A stretch of DNA of 7,039 nt from an uncultured Acidobacteriota bacterium (GTDB lineage Bacteria > Acidobacteriota > Thermoanaerobaculia > Gp7-AA8). Below the pieces are notes generated by a model, which saw nothing but the letters and a program-made list of their open reading frames with translations, ran no database searches and had not been told where the DNA came from. This document shows, one piece after another, positions 6,891-7,039 of this stretch. The stretch spans positions 1 to 7,039 of the forward strand of contig CAMPKJ010000252.1 of NCBI GenBank assembly GCA_946887105.1. Reading direction: 5' to 3'. The position numbers were made by a program, and so were the translations under genes. Position 1 is the stretch's first letter, and the number at the start of each line of letters is the position of its first letter.

Positions 6891-6997
6891 GAGTTCCTCG
6901 GGAGTGCCTCGGGTTCCTCGGAGTTCCTCGGAGTGCCTTGGCATGGGCTCGTCCACTCCGAGGAACCCGAGGAACACCGAGGACCTCCGAGGAACCC
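6891..6997. repeat. Second GTTCCTCG palindromic array (5 + 4 copies, partly degenerate)
   Basis: Left-arm words are GTTCCTCG (6893-6900, 6913-6920, 6923-6930) with variants GTGCCTCG (6904-6911) and GTGCCTTG (6933-6940). The right arm has CGAGGAAC (6959-6966, 6968-6975, 6988-6995) and the one-base-shorter CGAGGAC (6978-6984). The strongest pairing is a perfect 13-bp inverted repeat, 6923-6935 with 6954-6966, enclosing an 18-nt loop (6936-6953). Outer words pair with 1-nt bulges. It sits between divergent genes, directly upstream of the TACAAT box. The word is identical to that of the 2236-2325 array. Confidence 0.9.
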
Positions 6998-7004
6998 GTC
7001 AAGC

Positions 7005-7010
7005 TACAAT
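7005..7010 (+). promoter_or_regulatory. Candidate -10 box (TACAAT) for the divergent gene
   Basis: TACAAT is one base from the TATAAT consensus and ends seven bases before a GTG that opens a coding frame. No TTGACA-like -35 is seen 16-18 bp upstream, where repeat units lie. The -10-to-start distance and the absence of any Shine-Dalgarno sequence (the intervening bases are CCCTCCC) fit a leaderless or near-leaderless transcript. Confidence 0.4.
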
Positions 7011-7017
7011 CCCTCCC

Positions 7018-7039
7018 GTGGCGAAACTGACGACCGACA
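7018..7039 (+). CDS. Probable 5' end of a divergent gene (only seven codons in window)
   Basis: GTG at 7018-7020 opens a frame reading MAKLTTD before the window ends. The support is positional: a -10-like box just upstream, the end of the repeat, and a plausible N-terminus. Nothing can be said of its function. The true start could be a later codon. Confidence 0.4.

Noticed and set aside
6799..7030. Short frames on both strands over the right-hand repeat (75 aa on +, 67 aa on -).
   Set aside because: They mostly translate the GTTCCTCG array into repetitive Arg/Pro/Gly peptides and have no ribosome-binding site or conserved feature.

Overview
High-G+C window carrying one operon-like block of five genes, all on the minus strand, plus the first few codons of a divergent gene at the right edge. 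The long permease has the layout and motifs of the ADOP ('acidobacterial duplicated orphan permease') family, and the adaptor protein looks like those found beside such permeases. The source is therefore most likely an Acidobacteriota genome, or a relative such as Gemmatimonadota. This is an inference from protein families, not a phylogenetic result.

Layout in transcription order (right to left): periplasmic adaptor/membrane-fusion protein (6753-5509), MacB/LolD-type ABC ATPase (5500-4754), FtsX/MacB-type permease (4757-2331), NtrC-family response regulator (2234-894), and a two-TM HAMP-PAS histidine kinase (805 to beyond base 1, C-terminal catalytic domain outside the window). The first three genes are tightly packed (8-nt gap, then an ATGA overlap) and together form a MacAB-like tripartite efflux or envelope-export system. 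The last two form a two-component system. The kinase has almost no periplasmic loop, so it may read the membrane or the transporter itself. Upstream of the adaptor gene there is a plausible sigma-54 (-24/-12) element and, about 120 bp further upstream, a palindrome with an extra half-site. This suggests the regulator activates its own transporter operon.

The most unusual content is between the genes. Three intergenic gaps (806-893, 2235-2330, 6891-6997) hold large inverted repeats whose arms are built from tandem 8-bp words, around a 16-20 nt unrelated loop. Two loci use GTTCCTCG and one uses GACTTTGA/GACTTTGC, but the architecture is the same. Two of them fill the gap between a stop codon and the next start codon almost exactly, and the word arrays supply or bury the ribosome-binding region of the downstream gene. 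I regard these as a candidate undescribed family of dispersed palindromic repeats with possible post-transcriptional effects.
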